Part shown: one piece after another, positions 52,215 through 63,976 of the stretch
How positions within the stretch are numbered: position 1 is the stretch's first letter
How the letters are laid out: each line of letters begins with the position of its first letter
Source of the DNA: Homalodisca vitripennis
Lineage: Eukaryota; Arthropoda; Insecta; Hemiptera; Cicadellidae
Direction: 5' to 3'
Assembly (NCBI RefSeq): GCF_021130785.1
Contig: NC_060215.1
Coordinates: 116,956,501 to 117,020,500, forward strand
Length of the DNA: 64,000 nt
Notes under the pieces: generated by a model
Database searches by the model: none
Told to the model about the DNA's origin: nothing
Seen by the model: the letters and a program-made list of their open reading frames with translations, nothing else
Position numbers and translations under genes: made by a program

Positions 52215-52700
52215 AAGTGACAGGACAGATATTACAAGTTATGATCCAATTTCCTTATTGAGCTGTCTATAAAAAAACCTTTGAGGCCCATATAAGGAAT
52301 AAACTGATGGGTTAGTCAAAAAACCAATTTATTGAACATGTAAAGTCAATTTCCAGCAGCATTGAAGATAAAAATCACACAATGGGAGTTCATACTGACT
52401 TGTCTAAAACATTTGATCTTGTTGATTTATACATTGGTTAAAAAACTTCAAGTGTATGGAGAAGGAGGTACATTGCTCAAGTGGCTAGCTTCTTTTATTT
52501 TTAATAGTAAACATGCAGTAGAAATAAAATGAATACTATCAAATAAATGGTACTTAAAACATGGTACAGCGCATGGAAGAGTTCCTGAGGATATAATGTT
52601 TATAATATACATAAATGAATCATCGTTAAAATTATATTTGGATATCCTTTTTTTGTATGATAATAAGATTAATAGTAATAAGTTTAAATTTTTATGTCCC
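52215..52700 (+). pseudogene. LINE RT fragment, decayed
   Basis: The plus strand reads TDITSYDPISLLSCL ('YRPISLL'), FIEHVKSISSSIEDKNHTMG, VHTDLSKTFDLVDLYI ('LDLSKAFDTVDH'), GTLLKWLASFIFNSKHAVEI and GTAHGRVPEDIMFIIYINES ('G.PQGS.LGP.LFLIYIND'), in mixed frames. It stops 190 bp before the exon B donor. Antisense to Vps13. Confidence 0.75.
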
Positions 52701-52886
52701 CACGTTTTGCTTCCAAAATGATTTATATACAATAAGTGATTGGTGTACAGTCAATAGATTGATTGTTAACTAAAATAAGATAAAACGTATTAATATCTAT
52801 TTCTACCAATAATATGTTAATAATGACTTTTATTTAAATCAGATACCAACAAATAAAAAGTATCCCATTAAATTGGTACAACTTAC

Positions 52887-53063
52887 CAATAAGGACATGA
52901 CCATGAAGTTTAGAAATACTACTCGGAAACATGCTATCCTTGCATTCACAATCATGTTCACTTTGTCTTTGTCTTCAACTGGATCAAACTCTTCTCCACA
53001 TTCTCTTTGGAATATTATTACTTGTGCCACTACGGCTTGTACATTTTCTTCAATATAAAATAC
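52887..53063 (-). CDS. Vps13: Vps13 exon B
   Basis: A 177-nt exon (59 codons, phase 0/0) with acceptor ccatttttacag and donor TTG|GTAAGT. It encodes VFYIEENVQAVVAQVIIFQR, ECGEEFDPVEDKDKVNMIVN and ARIACFRVVFLNFMVMSLL. It matches the VPS13 'AVYI...EVF......Y.........D..V...V..I.VVF...F' block, directly before the alanine-rich helix of exon C. Confidence 0.93.
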
Positions 53064-53486
53064 CTGTAAAAATGGAAAGAAGAATGTTTGCTTTATTGGG
53101 AATAGAAAAAAATCATACAGGATTACGGTTTGAATTCATACACTGCCCATAGAACATAAATGAGTAGTAAAAAAATTACATACAAATTAAAATTAGAATA
53201 ATTTATTCTGGATTCCTTAATGTAAATCTAAGAATAATAATAAATAATAAATAAATATAAACTAAAGAATTTAGATAGGATAGAAAAAGCAGGTTTACCT
53301 TTACCAGACCAGGATATTGCTTTGCTTCATCACAGAGACGTTAAAAAAGGACACATTCTACAAAAAAGAACAAGAATATCTTCCAATCTGGTAAAGTAAG
53401 ACTGCTCATTCTGTCCTAACTTAATTCTTGATTTTCGCATACATATCTAACAAAAAAGTCTTTAGGTCACATCTAAGAATACTGAT

Positions 53487-54600
53487 GATAAATAAATAAA
53501 AATGCCTTTTATTGCCAGTGTTTCTCAGTTACATCTGAGTTTCAAACAACCTGCTCAATTAAATATAATAATATTGTTACTCACTGTGCTAAATAATATT
53601 ATACTCCTTAACCTAAGCTTAACAATTTTTTGGGACAACATTTTGAGTCACCGAGGGAGACCATTGTACACGATTGACCCAAAGTAGGAGAAGCCTTTAC
53701 TGCCAGCTTCAAGTCTTACGTGCGGAAAGTAGAGCTCACAGTCATTATGGGTGCCTTGTTGTGAAACCTCATCCCAACATTTCACATAAGTACTGTGGTT
53801 CCTGGCACACCAGTATTTTGTGAGTCATGCAGCTGGTCAGAATCCTGCAATTCGTATCCATTGGGAACATTTCGACCATCTTTATAGAGGGACACGTGAT
53901 CACATTTCCACAATGAAAAGACAAAGCGACAGTTGTATTTAGGAAACGTTGAATTCTTTGAATGTGCTACCTAGAAATGTAATTTCTATATGCAGGATAG
54001 CAATAATAAATTACCCCTAGGACTAATGACTAAGAACTAACTGCAGTTTTGCTGACTCTGGTAACACATTTCTGAACCCTCAGTCTTCCCATAGCATGCT
54101 GGATTCCGTGAGTAACATGGTCAGAGAAAGAAAAGTCCTTGTCTAAGATGACTCTGAGTGTCTTTACTCTGGCATGAATGAAAAATCTCTCATCACCGAG
54201 CTTAACCTCAATATTACTCATGGTAAAGGCCTCCATCAGGTTTTGAGGTGCTAGATGAAGGACAGTGCACTTGACTTTGTTAAATTTCAGCCCATTACTG
54301 GCTGACCATTTTGAAATATTGTTAAAGTCAGTGTCGATTTTAAAAATGACATCCACTGCTAGCTTTGACTAATAAGACAAGTGCAGTTTTAACCCAATAA
54401 TATGAGGTTTGTAATGCTGCACACATCTAGGAAAGTCAGATGTGAACAAAATAGGTCCAAGGCAGCTACATACCATACAGCACCCCACACCTTACTTTTG
54501 AGACCTGGTCACGGTCCTTCAGATATGATATTGTCCACTTAATTTCCTTTTTACCACCAAATTCATAATAATACATTTTTTCCCAATGGCATATCATGGG
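53487..54600 (-). pseudogene. LINE RT 3' half, decayed
   Basis: 54356-54030 encodes DVIFKIDTDFNNISKWSASN, GLKFNKVKCTVLHLAP, VKTLRVILDKDFSFSDHVTH and AMGRLRVQK ('KVLGVILDKDLSFSDHV'). 53950-53700 continues CRFVFSLWKCDHVSLYKDGR. 54600-54400 holds FGGKKEIKWTISYLKDRDQV and SCLGPILFTSDFPRC ('YL.DR.Q.V', 'GSVLGPLLF..FIND'). It ends in an ATTT-rich tail near 53490. A different LINE family from those above. Confidence 0.7.
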
Positions 54601-54604
54601 TAAT

Positions 54605-55065
54605 CAAAGGCCTGAGCATCACCAGCATACTCAGTTTCCCCAGGAGGGTTCACTCCTAGCTGGCTTATACCTTCCAGTTGAACCTACACTGGGTACAACA
54701 AAAACTGATGTGTCACTTAAATCTGGGCAACCTAATGGATGTCCAGGAGTAGCACTAACCGCAAACATTGAGAAATTAAGGTGCAAGGGTAGATTGATAG
54801 GTCTAGTCTACAGCGGGAGATGACTGTTGAAGTTGGTGGGGCTCTCTAAGAGTTAAGGGCTGCTGCTAGCTTTCACATACGGGCGAGTCACCCCCTGTCT
54901 GCTTTCACTGGAGAGGCTAGTACAAAGCTGGGTTCTCTTTCTTCCATGGAAACATGACTGTGATTAATGGTCAAAACCCTTCCTCATGACAGGAGGCAGC
55001 CTCTATCTATAACCTTACCCATCCACAATATTTTGTCACTCCTGAAGCAGCTTCTTGTCGTAAGA
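54605..55065. other. Unidentified insert inside a LINE RT
   Basis: The RT reading is interrupted here. On the minus strand GFRKGHNIFTDLVNLCGDLF stops at about 55065, and the next RT block resumes at about 54600. The 460-bp insert is less AT-rich than its surroundings, contains stretches such as ggggctctctaagagttaag, and has no coding motif I recognise. I see no clear terminal repeats. Confidence 0.5.
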
Positions 55066-56030
55066 GAAAAAAATACTCTCCTTTCCTTTAGCTTCAAACA
55101 AATCTCCACAAAGGTTTACCAAATCAGTGAATATGTTGTGTCCCTTTCTAAAGCCTGATTGAGTCATGGGTCATATATTCCTAGCATGCATGAAGCCTAC
55201 AATTTGGGGAATTACTAGCTACTCAAGAATCTTGGAAATGGCAGAAAGTAGCGGGATGGGTCTCAAACGGTGAAGACTTTTAGGGGCAATTTGTCTTCAG
55301 TAGAGAATTGATTATATTTATATTCCAGAGTTGAGGAAACTCTCCATTTTCTAGTGATTTGTTAATAATATCGGTAATGGCTGTTAATGTGTACTGACTC
55401 ACACCTTTTACAATTTGTGTAGAGAGGCCATCATTTACAATTGCTGAAGATTGATTCATTGCTGAATTTCCTACAAATCACTTTCTGGGACAAAAGTTAA
55501 TTATAATTATTGTTCTCTAGGACCAGTCTTTGTCTTTGTTTAAAATAATTAATCACTTCATTATTTGCTTAAGCTTCATTCCCCAAATTAATATTTATTG
55601 ATTTCATTTGCTTCAATTTTATGAGGTGTACGTTTATTTTCTTCACTCTCAACTACATCACATGTTTCAGGCATATCCACAGATCTCTAAAATTTGTATT
55701 TCTTTTCAAATTATCTGTGAAAAATTCTTTCTTTGATATATTATTATACTTAATTTATTTGTTTTATTCTGATATTGATTTGGAGCTTATTTTCCATTTT
55801 TATCTTCATCAATCATTTTCCATGGAGTTTGTATGTCTGATTTCTGATACATTTGATGTAATAAATACCTCTCAATATAACTGATATTTCTCATATTTAG
55901 GATTTTATTTCAATCAATAATTCAACTTATTTCTGTGACAGCTTCTGTAGCATTAAAATATTTAAAATCTCTGTATGTAACGATTTTTGGCTTTTTTAAA
56001 TCTTTTTTACAAACTAAGTGACAGTAGATA
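55066..56030 (-). pseudogene. LINE RT 5' part and unassigned sequence
   Basis: 55160-55066 encodes QSGFRKGHNIFTDLVNLCGD ('Q.GFR.G.ST...L'). 55440-55200 shows further decayed RT with motifs too weak to name. 55500-56030 shows nothing I can support. Confidence 0.45.
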
Positions 56031-56035
56031 AGCTA

Positions 56036-56143
56036 AGCTTGTGGTCTCTAATATCCACCCCAACTCAGTGCCCTCTTTTTCAATAACCTAGCTTGTGGTC
56101 TCTAATATCCACCCCAACTCAGTGCCCTCTTTTTCAATAACCT
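56036..56143. repeat. Perfect 54-bp tandem duplication
   Basis: The unit agcttgtggtctctaatatc...tttttcaataacct at 56036-56089 is repeated exactly at 56090-56143, with no substitution seen. Confidence 0.95.
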
Positions 56144-56178
56144 GCCAGAGCACCTAAAGATGGAACATCCAAAGCGCC

Positions 56179-56815
56179 TCAAGAAACAGCTCTAACACAA
56201 GATGCATCAATAGCGCTGTTCCTCTCGACCTTAATTGACCTGTTCACAATAATGTGGTCTAACAAGGTGGCTGAGGTGGCTACTCTTGTTAGCTCATTCA
56301 GCAATTGTATTGCGCTCAATTCTCTCAAGAGTCGGCGTAGATATTTAGCTCCGTCGCATGTTTCTGACAACAGATCAATATTAATGTCTTCAATACAGAT
56401 AACAGTGTTAATTTCAACAGCCATGTCAACAAAAAGGAAATGAAAAAGAACCGACAGTAATGAGTACCACACTTCTGCTGACCTATAGACTGCACACAAA
56501 CCAATTTTCCATTGCTCCCTTTCCATTGAAGACAAGACAAAGTGTTTCGATACAAGAGTCCACAATTTGAGCTCAAAAACACCATTCATAACCAAACTTT
56601 CTTTCAAGTAAATAGCAACACCTCCACCATTAGCATAGCAAGCAGTTTTGACTTGTCTGCTACAACCACATTCGTTTCTCAGCATCGTGTAACTCAGTAT
56701 TTTGTAGCTGTGAGAGTGAGTATCAGCCTGTAGCCATGTCTCACTGATTGCAAAAACTTCAAACTCAAAGTTACACACCAGTTCACATATTTTGTCAAAA
56801 CGAATATTTACAGAC
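56179..56815 (-). pseudogene. LINE endonuclease domain, mostly open
   Basis: A 199-codon minus-strand frame: FEVFAISETWLQADTHSHSY (catalytic Glu), CYANGGGVAIYLKESLVM, IGLCAVYRSAEVWYS, NTVICIEDINIDLLSETCDG ('GD.NIDLL') and SATLLDHIIVNRSIKVER ('T.LDHI.VN'). It ends before the SDH motif. It is probably the upstream half of the RT remains at 53.5-55.2 kb. Confidence 0.8.
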
Positions 56816-56939
56816 GTTTATATAAGCACCTTTAAATAATCCTGTTCCCTCCACTCAACTCGTTTCCCGAGCTCTCACTGCCATTTAGCTGATATATTAG
56901 CTATCTTCCCCATAGAAGAACACCAAAGGATACTGCAGA

Positions 56940-57490
56940 GAGTCGTAGGAACGTATTGCTGAGTCATACCATGTTATCGTCTCTGCTATGAATAATTATC
57001 TCTGCTCTCCAAATTCTTACCAGTAATGAGGACCCACACTTTTCTACACCTGGGTGCATTAAAACTACGGCGGTGTGTCTCAAAAGGCTTTGTATTGGCA
57101 TAAACACAACTCTTAAGTCGTTTTGGTTCTTTAGGAACAACATCAACAGCAGCTGTAAACTCCCGAATATATTTTTTATGTTCATGCAACATTTCATGAA
57201 GTTGCCTTACCAGTTTAGAGTTAATACCAGGGTAGATACCATAAAAAATATCCTTCTCATTATCTTTGTCACCAAAGTATAACTGAAGAAATGATGGCTG
57301 CCGCATTAGGCTCTTGCATGAGGCTCCTTATTTTGTGATATGTAAATATACTTGTGCCTGAAACTTCAACATTGGCATGAAGTTGTCTTCTTTCAACTCT
57401 CTAGCTCCAAAAAATGCCATTTTGAAGAATCCATCGTACTTATGGGCATTTATCAATTCAAGGTAGTGATTTCTTTCCATTATATTTAGC
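56940..57490 (-). pseudogene. Helitron replicase/helicase fragment (Helitron-like N-terminal region)
   Basis: The minus strand reads MPMLKFQAQVYLHIT, RQPSFLQLYFGDKDNEKDIF ('P.FLQIYF.GD...E...R'), INSKLVRQLHEMLHEHKKYI ('L...L..ML...N.....F'), then CVYANTKPFETHRRSFNAPR ('....R.YN.PT..EVA') and LITGKNLESRDN. This matches the Helitron_like_N domain upstream of the Rep nuclease. The Rep HUH motif and the helicase are absent. It abuts the LINE endonuclease. Confidence 0.72.
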
Positions 57491-59552
57491 TATAGCCACC
57501 TGATTATAACTGGGGTTATTTAAATCACATTTTAAAAGCGATTTCCTGTGTACCTCCAGGAATATATGTTATATATTTTAATAGGTTTCTGGTGTACTTC
57601 AGGATTGTTCTTCTCATGTACTTCAGGCCAGAGGGATTTTTTTCCGACGTGTTGGCTACACCGCAGTGTAACCTCTCGTCTTCACAATGAGAACGGTTCG
57701 AGGTCAGTACATTGAGAACTGATGTGACAATGTTTTATAAAAATGTCAATGATCTCCCTCTACGAGGGAAATACATGGTGCCAGCACACTTAATTTCTGG
57801 ATGTACCTTGTATTTTGAATTAACATCTCTTGCTTGTTTTTCCTTATCAAATCTGAAAATTTTATCTACGTTTTTTTTCCTTTTTCTCCACATAAATGGT
57901 ACTACAGAAGGAACAGGTTTATCTGAACTGAAGGGCTCTGCTTACGGGTTGAATTAAGTAGGAATTAGATTCAAATTACAAAGGAACTGGGGAGTTTGAT
58001 GTTTGCTGAAAGTCAACAAAAACATCCATGTGGGTTTATTGGATTAAGGACATGAAAGTGTCCTCTATTAAAATGAATGACCCTATAATAATGCCATTTT
58101 GATATACCTTAAATTCAAAAGGAAATATCTCTCTTGCTGCAATGAGTTCTGAAATTGATCCTTAGATTGATCCAGGCATAACAATGATATATACTGTTGT
58201 TAGTACTATATATAATATGCATAAGATGAAACCTCTGCCAGTTAATGGTCATGTGAAGCAGAATTTCAGCCCAGGATTTGGTCTCCATATATCAGATACG
58301 ACAAAAATGAGAAAAGGCATGTTACATCACCACAAATCTTTACCACTTGATGAGGGTTCTTTGTGCCACTAAAATTTCTTTCTCCATGTTATCACAATAG
58401 TTTAATCATCTTTTAAAAGGATAAAATATAATATGATGAAACTACATGAACTATAGTCAAATATTACCATGAAACTAAATAATTGAAAAAATATAACATT
58501 ACAATTCACATTGGTGAATTAAAAAGAGATGAACTGAAAATTCTGTAAGCAACATGGTAAATTTCAGAATTAAACAGTACTATAACTCCTTAATTTGTAA
58601 GTAAATTTTCTTCTGTCAATCAAATTCTAAAATTAAATCAGGGGGAGCAAGTAAAGAGAGTCGTAAAGATGGAATACCAAGAGTGAAATTGAGAATATAA
58701 CAGTTGGTAAAGCAATTGAAATAAAATAACATCTTTTCTGGGAATCTGGGAGACTGTATCTAGAAAAGAATCAAGTATGTGTCGAGAAAAGAAGAATGAA
58801 TAAATAATAAACTAAAAAAACAATAACAATGAAAAATCAAATTAAAATTAGAAAATGGATAGTAAATTAGCTAAATATATCGACAGTCATGCCAGGGTTT
58901 CGTAACAGGACAGGAATTCAATAAAGAGTAATGGTCTTATGTTAATCTTCATATTTTAATAATACTGGTTGTGATAAAAATTGCTATTAAAAGTAATCAC
59001 AGTTTTCCACAAATTTCTATGGTCATGCTGCAACATTGTTAAAACTGTTTCTTAGCGCTTGTGTTGCGGTTATGTTTGCATTGAGATGTTTATCTAAGAG
59101 GTAAGACAAATATGTGTACAAAGTTTCATATAAATCATTCATTTAGTTTCGGAGATTTTGTAATGATAAAATTTTTATTAACAGTATCACAGTTTTTTAT
59201 GAATTTCTTCAATTGGTTATGAAAACATACAACAACAAAAAACTCGTGTAGAGCATATCCATAGGACTCATCTGGGATCCTCATGATAATTTAAGTGTTA
59301 AAAAAATTCAAAACCATTTCTTAATGGACAAATGGACACCTAATGACAAACTTGAGTACAACGATTCATGTCAAATTGTTCTGTATTTTTGTGATTTCGT
59401 GATGAGTCAGTCAGGGAATTTGGATTTTTTGTACATAGATAATGAGCAAAATAAGTTATTTACACTTATATAAATAAAATTAAAGAATGATCCTTTTGTA
59501 AGGAGCACAATTACAATAAAAATTTGTATTGCTTCCATTAGAAATTACTGAC
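57491..59552. other. Intron sequence, nothing recognised
   Basis: About 2 kb 3' of exon A. Short open frames at 57712-57957 and 58184-58372 (plus strand) have no motif I know; they may be remnants of an unrecognised transposon. Confidence 0.45.
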
Positions 59553-59797
59553 CTTAGGGTGGTGTGTGTCTTCACGCAAGTCATAGAAGACAAAATTATT
59601 CAATGTGCCATCAATTTGGGTGTAAGTTCGTTTTATTATAACATTCAGCTGCCCACCTTCGACATGCATAGCACCAACCATTCTCTGACTGGTTTTTAAG
59701 GTCAATGAGACCTCGCCCATCACAGCTGTCAATTTCAGGTCTATTGTGTTTACTTTCACTTGCCTTCTGCGCCGCTTTTGCCTCCAACCTGAATCAT
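59553..59797 (-). CDS. Vps13: Vps13 exon A (first visible exon)
   Basis: VPS13 proteins form long hydrophobic grooves that move phospholipids between membranes at contact sites (ER with mitochondria, lipid droplets or endosomes). This 245-nt exon has acceptor attttttacag and donor AAG|GTCAGT, begins with two bases of a split codon and ends at phase 0. It encodes a basic RQKRRRRQVKVNTIDLKLTA, VMGEVSLTLKTS, AMHVEGGQLNVIIKRTYTQI and DGTLNNFVFYDLREDTHHPK. It matches the VPS13 strands of the type 'I..IKIEGLD.E......TEI...LRNI.V.D'. All eleven exons A-K join without a stop (631 codons). The N-terminal chorein part lies beyond the right edge of the window. VPS13A/C type; the exact paralogue is inferred. 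Confidence 0.9.
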
Positions 59798-61020
59798 CTG
59801 TAAAAAATAGAGGAACATATATCCAGAGGTTATCTAACTGTACTTTCATACAGCCTAATGGAGTTTAAGAAATTCAATTTTCTTCCTTATACCACAAGAT
59901 CCTTTCATTGTTAAAGTTAGTAATCTGAGGAAAACTGATAAGAGTTTAAGTGGAGGAGGACCCATTGGGCTTTAATATTTTATCTTGGATTAGTGATAAA
60001 GAAATGTTTATGGATCATGTATTAGTTCTATATGATAAATGAAAGAATACTGATTCAGGATTACTTGGCTCTCCATATATGGTGTAGGATTAACACACCA
60101 TTGCAAGATAATCCTGTTGGGAGCACAAAAAACATTGAAGGCAGGTGGGCTTGATAGAAACAACATATAGGCATTGTTTTTAGGATACGAGAAAGGATAC
60201 TGGTTTAAATACTTGGTATGAATGCAATGTTCAAAATTAAAGTAAATGTATTAGAGAAACATAAAATAAGCATTGTTGCTGTCACAAAGTAAGTTTGAAG
60301 AATAAAAAAAATGTTGACAAAGATAACATATATTTTCATTTCAATAGATCAAATACCCATAAGTATAGAGACTTTTTTAAGGAAATAGACATACAACTTT
60401 AGGATTCCTTTAACTCGCTCTCTCACTGACACATAGTTTAGGACACTTCTCTTGAAACATGAAATTTGTAATATAAATGGTTCACAAAACAGTGAAAATT
60501 CTAACTTTAGTCACTTTTTTTATTTAAATGCAATTTCGTTAGAGGCTAAAATATTCTCAAGTTGTGGTATGTAATATGGAAAAAGTTTTTTGTCCAACTT
60601 GACACAATTTTAAGTAAATTTCAGTGACTTGATATTCACGCAGACTACAAATGAGCAACAAATCATAGATTTTAAGAATCTTAAACAATATTTCATGTAA
60701 CAGAGGCTAAATAATAGAGCATTTTCAAAACGTGATAGTTCTGTAAATACATCCACTATAGTTTTAATCTACTTAAAATTTTAAGAATATAAAATTATAG
60801 GTATTTTCCTACTAAATCTAAAAATGCCCACAGTTTTAAGACAATAAATAATACACCTGTTGGTCTAATTGGTAGGCAACATGTAAAATATTGACAAATA
60901 CTTTTACTTACAGAATCTGTTAAAATTTACTAAAATATTATTATTAAAACATACTTGAATGGTGTAACAAATAATAGACACTTTCTAACAAACTCCGAAA
61001 ATGCACTTAGATTAAAACAA
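59798..61020. other. Intron sequence, nothing secure
   Basis: 60060-60290 contains NVLEKHKISIVAVTK on the plus strand, reminiscent of a LINE endonuclease start, but it is too short to call. Confidence 0.4.
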
Positions 61021-61021
61021 A

Positions 61022-61039
61022 ACACACACACACACACAC
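61022..61039. repeat. (AC)n microsatellite
   Basis: Nine AC units. Confidence 0.95.
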
Positions 61040-63215
61040 TGTGAGTACTAGGATGCAGAAGAGGAAAAATATCACCATATTATAGAAAAACAAATAGTTC
61101 ATAAGATAAGTACTTGAATAGGATATTAAATTGAAGATATTTCCTTATTGAATTAAAAAATATATATAGTATTAAAATGTTAAAAGTTGTGCTAACAAGA
61201 GCCTAAAAATGTAAAATATACTCAATAGTCGTGTTCATTGCATGTGATTTAAATCAGGCTTAGAATTAAAAACAAAACTATTCACTTTATAGAATAAGAT
61301 TCTGCAGTCTCAGAAGTGAAGATGATCCGATAGGATTTACATTTTATAATAGTAAAAAGACAAAAGTTGTGAAAACAGCCTAAGTTGAAAATAGATATGT
61401 GGGTGATCAGCAATCATGTAAATTTAACTGTTCCAATTATAGTAAATATCTCATATTCACTTCTGTTTTAAAATGTAGTGAAAAATTGGGTTAGTGAACA
61501 GGATTAGAGAAAAAGACAGGAAACAACAATACCACATTATTGTTTTTCGACTAACTACCAAGAAAAATGTTACCAAAACATGTACATTGGTAAATTTAAA
61601 ATAACTTTCACCATGGGATCCCTCATACCATTTGGCTTGTACAGACATTGTGTCACAGAAAATTATTTCATGTTCAAGGTACAATACTCCCTCAGTAACC
61701 CAAAAGGAGGGAGAGATTGAGTTGCTACTGAGCCAAGAAGTACTGAGTACTTTTTACATTCTATATAAAGAGTAATAAACATTCTGTAAACAGTTTAGTA
61801 ATGCTTTAAGTTTTTCAAGTCATAAAAATGAATCTGTATACACCAACTTAGGAACTAAGAAACTGCTTTTATGTGCCATCAGCACTTTTAAATTTCTCTT
61901 CAGGAGAGCCCATAAGGAATTAGGGGGAAATTTTTAATGCAAGCAATGGTCAAGTTGCAAATAATTTTGAAGCTTTTAATGAAACATAAACAATAATATG
62001 GGGAAAAATTAAATATAAACTGTCAGTTTTATGACCAAGTTACATATAACTGGAGAAATACAAACATTCATAAAATTACATAGAGCCAGTTGAGTAAGTG
62101 ATAATTTGAATACTAATTCATTTATGACATCTCATTCATTGAAATGTACGGCCCACCTAGAGTGTTGTGGATTTTATTATAATAATCAGCACTTTCTGTG
62201 GTGGTTAGGGTGTATTTTAACACAACTTTGACCAATACTGGCATTTTTGGGGTTTGGAAAGTTGCTATGATAATTACAAAAAATTCCATTTTTTTCACAA
62301 AACAGAACAGAATTTTTAAGACAAATGCACAGTAAAAAAATATGTCATCCAGGCTTAGTATTTTAAATTATAAACTCTATATGTATGATAAAACTTTTAA
62401 GACATACCATGGTAATGCATGCACTACATTACATTTATAGGGATATGAGATTTTATAAATTGTCATAAACATTTTATACACCGAAGTAGGGTATCTAATT
62501 CAATAGTGCATATTTTCTTCTACAAACTTTAAATTGTTTGAACAAATAAAATCCCAACCATTAGCAGAATTAAATCAGGACTAGTGTATAATTAGAATCA
62601 TAATCATCGAGATTTAAAAATTCTACATTCATTTTAAATCCAATCAACATCATACGACTCAGACAATTTGGACTAACATCTTTGTCTATATTGACATAAA
62701 TTTGATCTACAACAAAGGACGTCCAACAATTTGGGGCTCCACACAACTTAAATATGACCTGCATATTCTGAACTTCATCAAATGATGCAACTAACATGGA
62801 CGTGTAGAATGATCCATTCTACATAACATAAGTCTGATCTTCAATATGCCCATATTATTTGCAGATTAAATATTATAATCTATGTAGATATTCTGGAAGC
62901 CCATATTAAAGTCTATTAAATTAAAGTAAAAGTTATGGGGAAGGACTTGTCAACATATAGGTATTCCTCACAACCTCTTCAAATCCCTTTAAAATAAAAT
63001 GGTATTCTTGGATAACTTTTTATATTCTTGGAGAGTCTCTAAAGGGTTAAATTTGATTGGTGATGATTTTGTTTACATCATACTTAGGCTAAAAAAGCTT
63101 TTTTACTTAAGATTTAGGATTTAACATTTGAGAATCGGGAGTCTGTTTTAATGGGATTCAGAATCAGATTCGAGACTTACAAATTCTGGATTAGCCTATC
63201 ACTAATTTGGAAATG
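61040..63215. other. Intron sequence, nothing recognised
   Basis: AT-rich. A 75-codon minus-strand frame at 62570-62797 (MLVASFDEVQNMQVIFKLCG...) has cysteines and an acidic end, but it matches neither VPS13 nor a transposase family I know. Confidence 0.45.
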
Positions 63216-63219
63216 TCAA

Positions 63220-63935
63220 AAACCATTGTGACCAAGAGTCGGTCCAAGGGTTTGGGTTTGAAACATATGGTGGCGAAATTTGTCTCAAATGACTCTACCA
63301 AGAACAAAGTTGCGTTTCAAAATAGTGCAAGACTTACACAAAACTTTGACCACTGACCCAAATAAAAAAGAAATTATCACCAGTGATAAGACACGGGTTA
63401 ATGGGCATAACCCCAAAATTAAAGTTAAATCATCAGCCTGGATCAAACCTTGAACACAGTGCCCAAAAAAAGCTTGGCAAGTTCGTAGCAAAATCAAAAC
63501 AACAATGACATTGTTTTTCAACCATAAAGGGCCACACTATCATCAAAGAGTACTACCTCAAAATTTTGAAACACCTCAGGGTTGTGGCGAAAGCATCCTG
63601 AATTGTGGGCCGGTGGAGACTGGATGCTTCACCACGAGAATGCACCAGCTCATTCCTCCCACATGATTCATCAGTTTTTGGCCAAGCATAATACTAGCCA
63701 CAGTCCTGATATGGTACATTATGTAACTTCTGGATGTTCAAAAAATTCCATTCAAATGGAAATTGGTTCAAAGGAACCAGATTTCAAACAGTTGAAGAGT
63801 CCAAACAGAATGCAACAGCAGAGTTAATGGAGATTCCAAATGTGGACTTTGCAATCTGTTTCTTGAATTGGAAGGTTCGTTTCAACAAGTGCATCGTGTT
63901 TTGAAGAAGACAAAGTTTGGTTGGGATCAGTATGC
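63220..63935 (+). pseudogene. mariner transposase, decayed (third locus)
   Basis: Plus-strand pieces in order: IITSDKTRVNGHNPKIKVKS ('DE.W...YDPETK.QS'), KKAWQVRSKIKTTMTLFFNH ('KKARQSRSK.K.ML.VFFD'), WRKHPELWAGGDWMLHHENA then PAHSSHMIHQFLAKHNT ('..LHHDNAPAHTA..V..FLA'), and FAICFLNWKVRFNKCIV ('FQ.CF..W..R...CI'). Frames change repeatedly and the 'YSPDLAPCDFFLF' block is scrambled. No terminal repeat is identified. Confidence 0.8.
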
Positions 63936-63976
63936 TAATTTTTCACCAATATCAAAATATTGGATACTTTCCTGAC

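Noticed and set aside
57712..58372. Two plus-strand open frames as genes
   Set aside because: No domain, codon bias or splice context; AT-rich chance frames or unknown transposon debris.
60180..60300. LINE endonuclease start (NVLEKHKISIVAVTK)
   Set aside because: One short resemblance in a broken frame, with no following endonuclease motifs.
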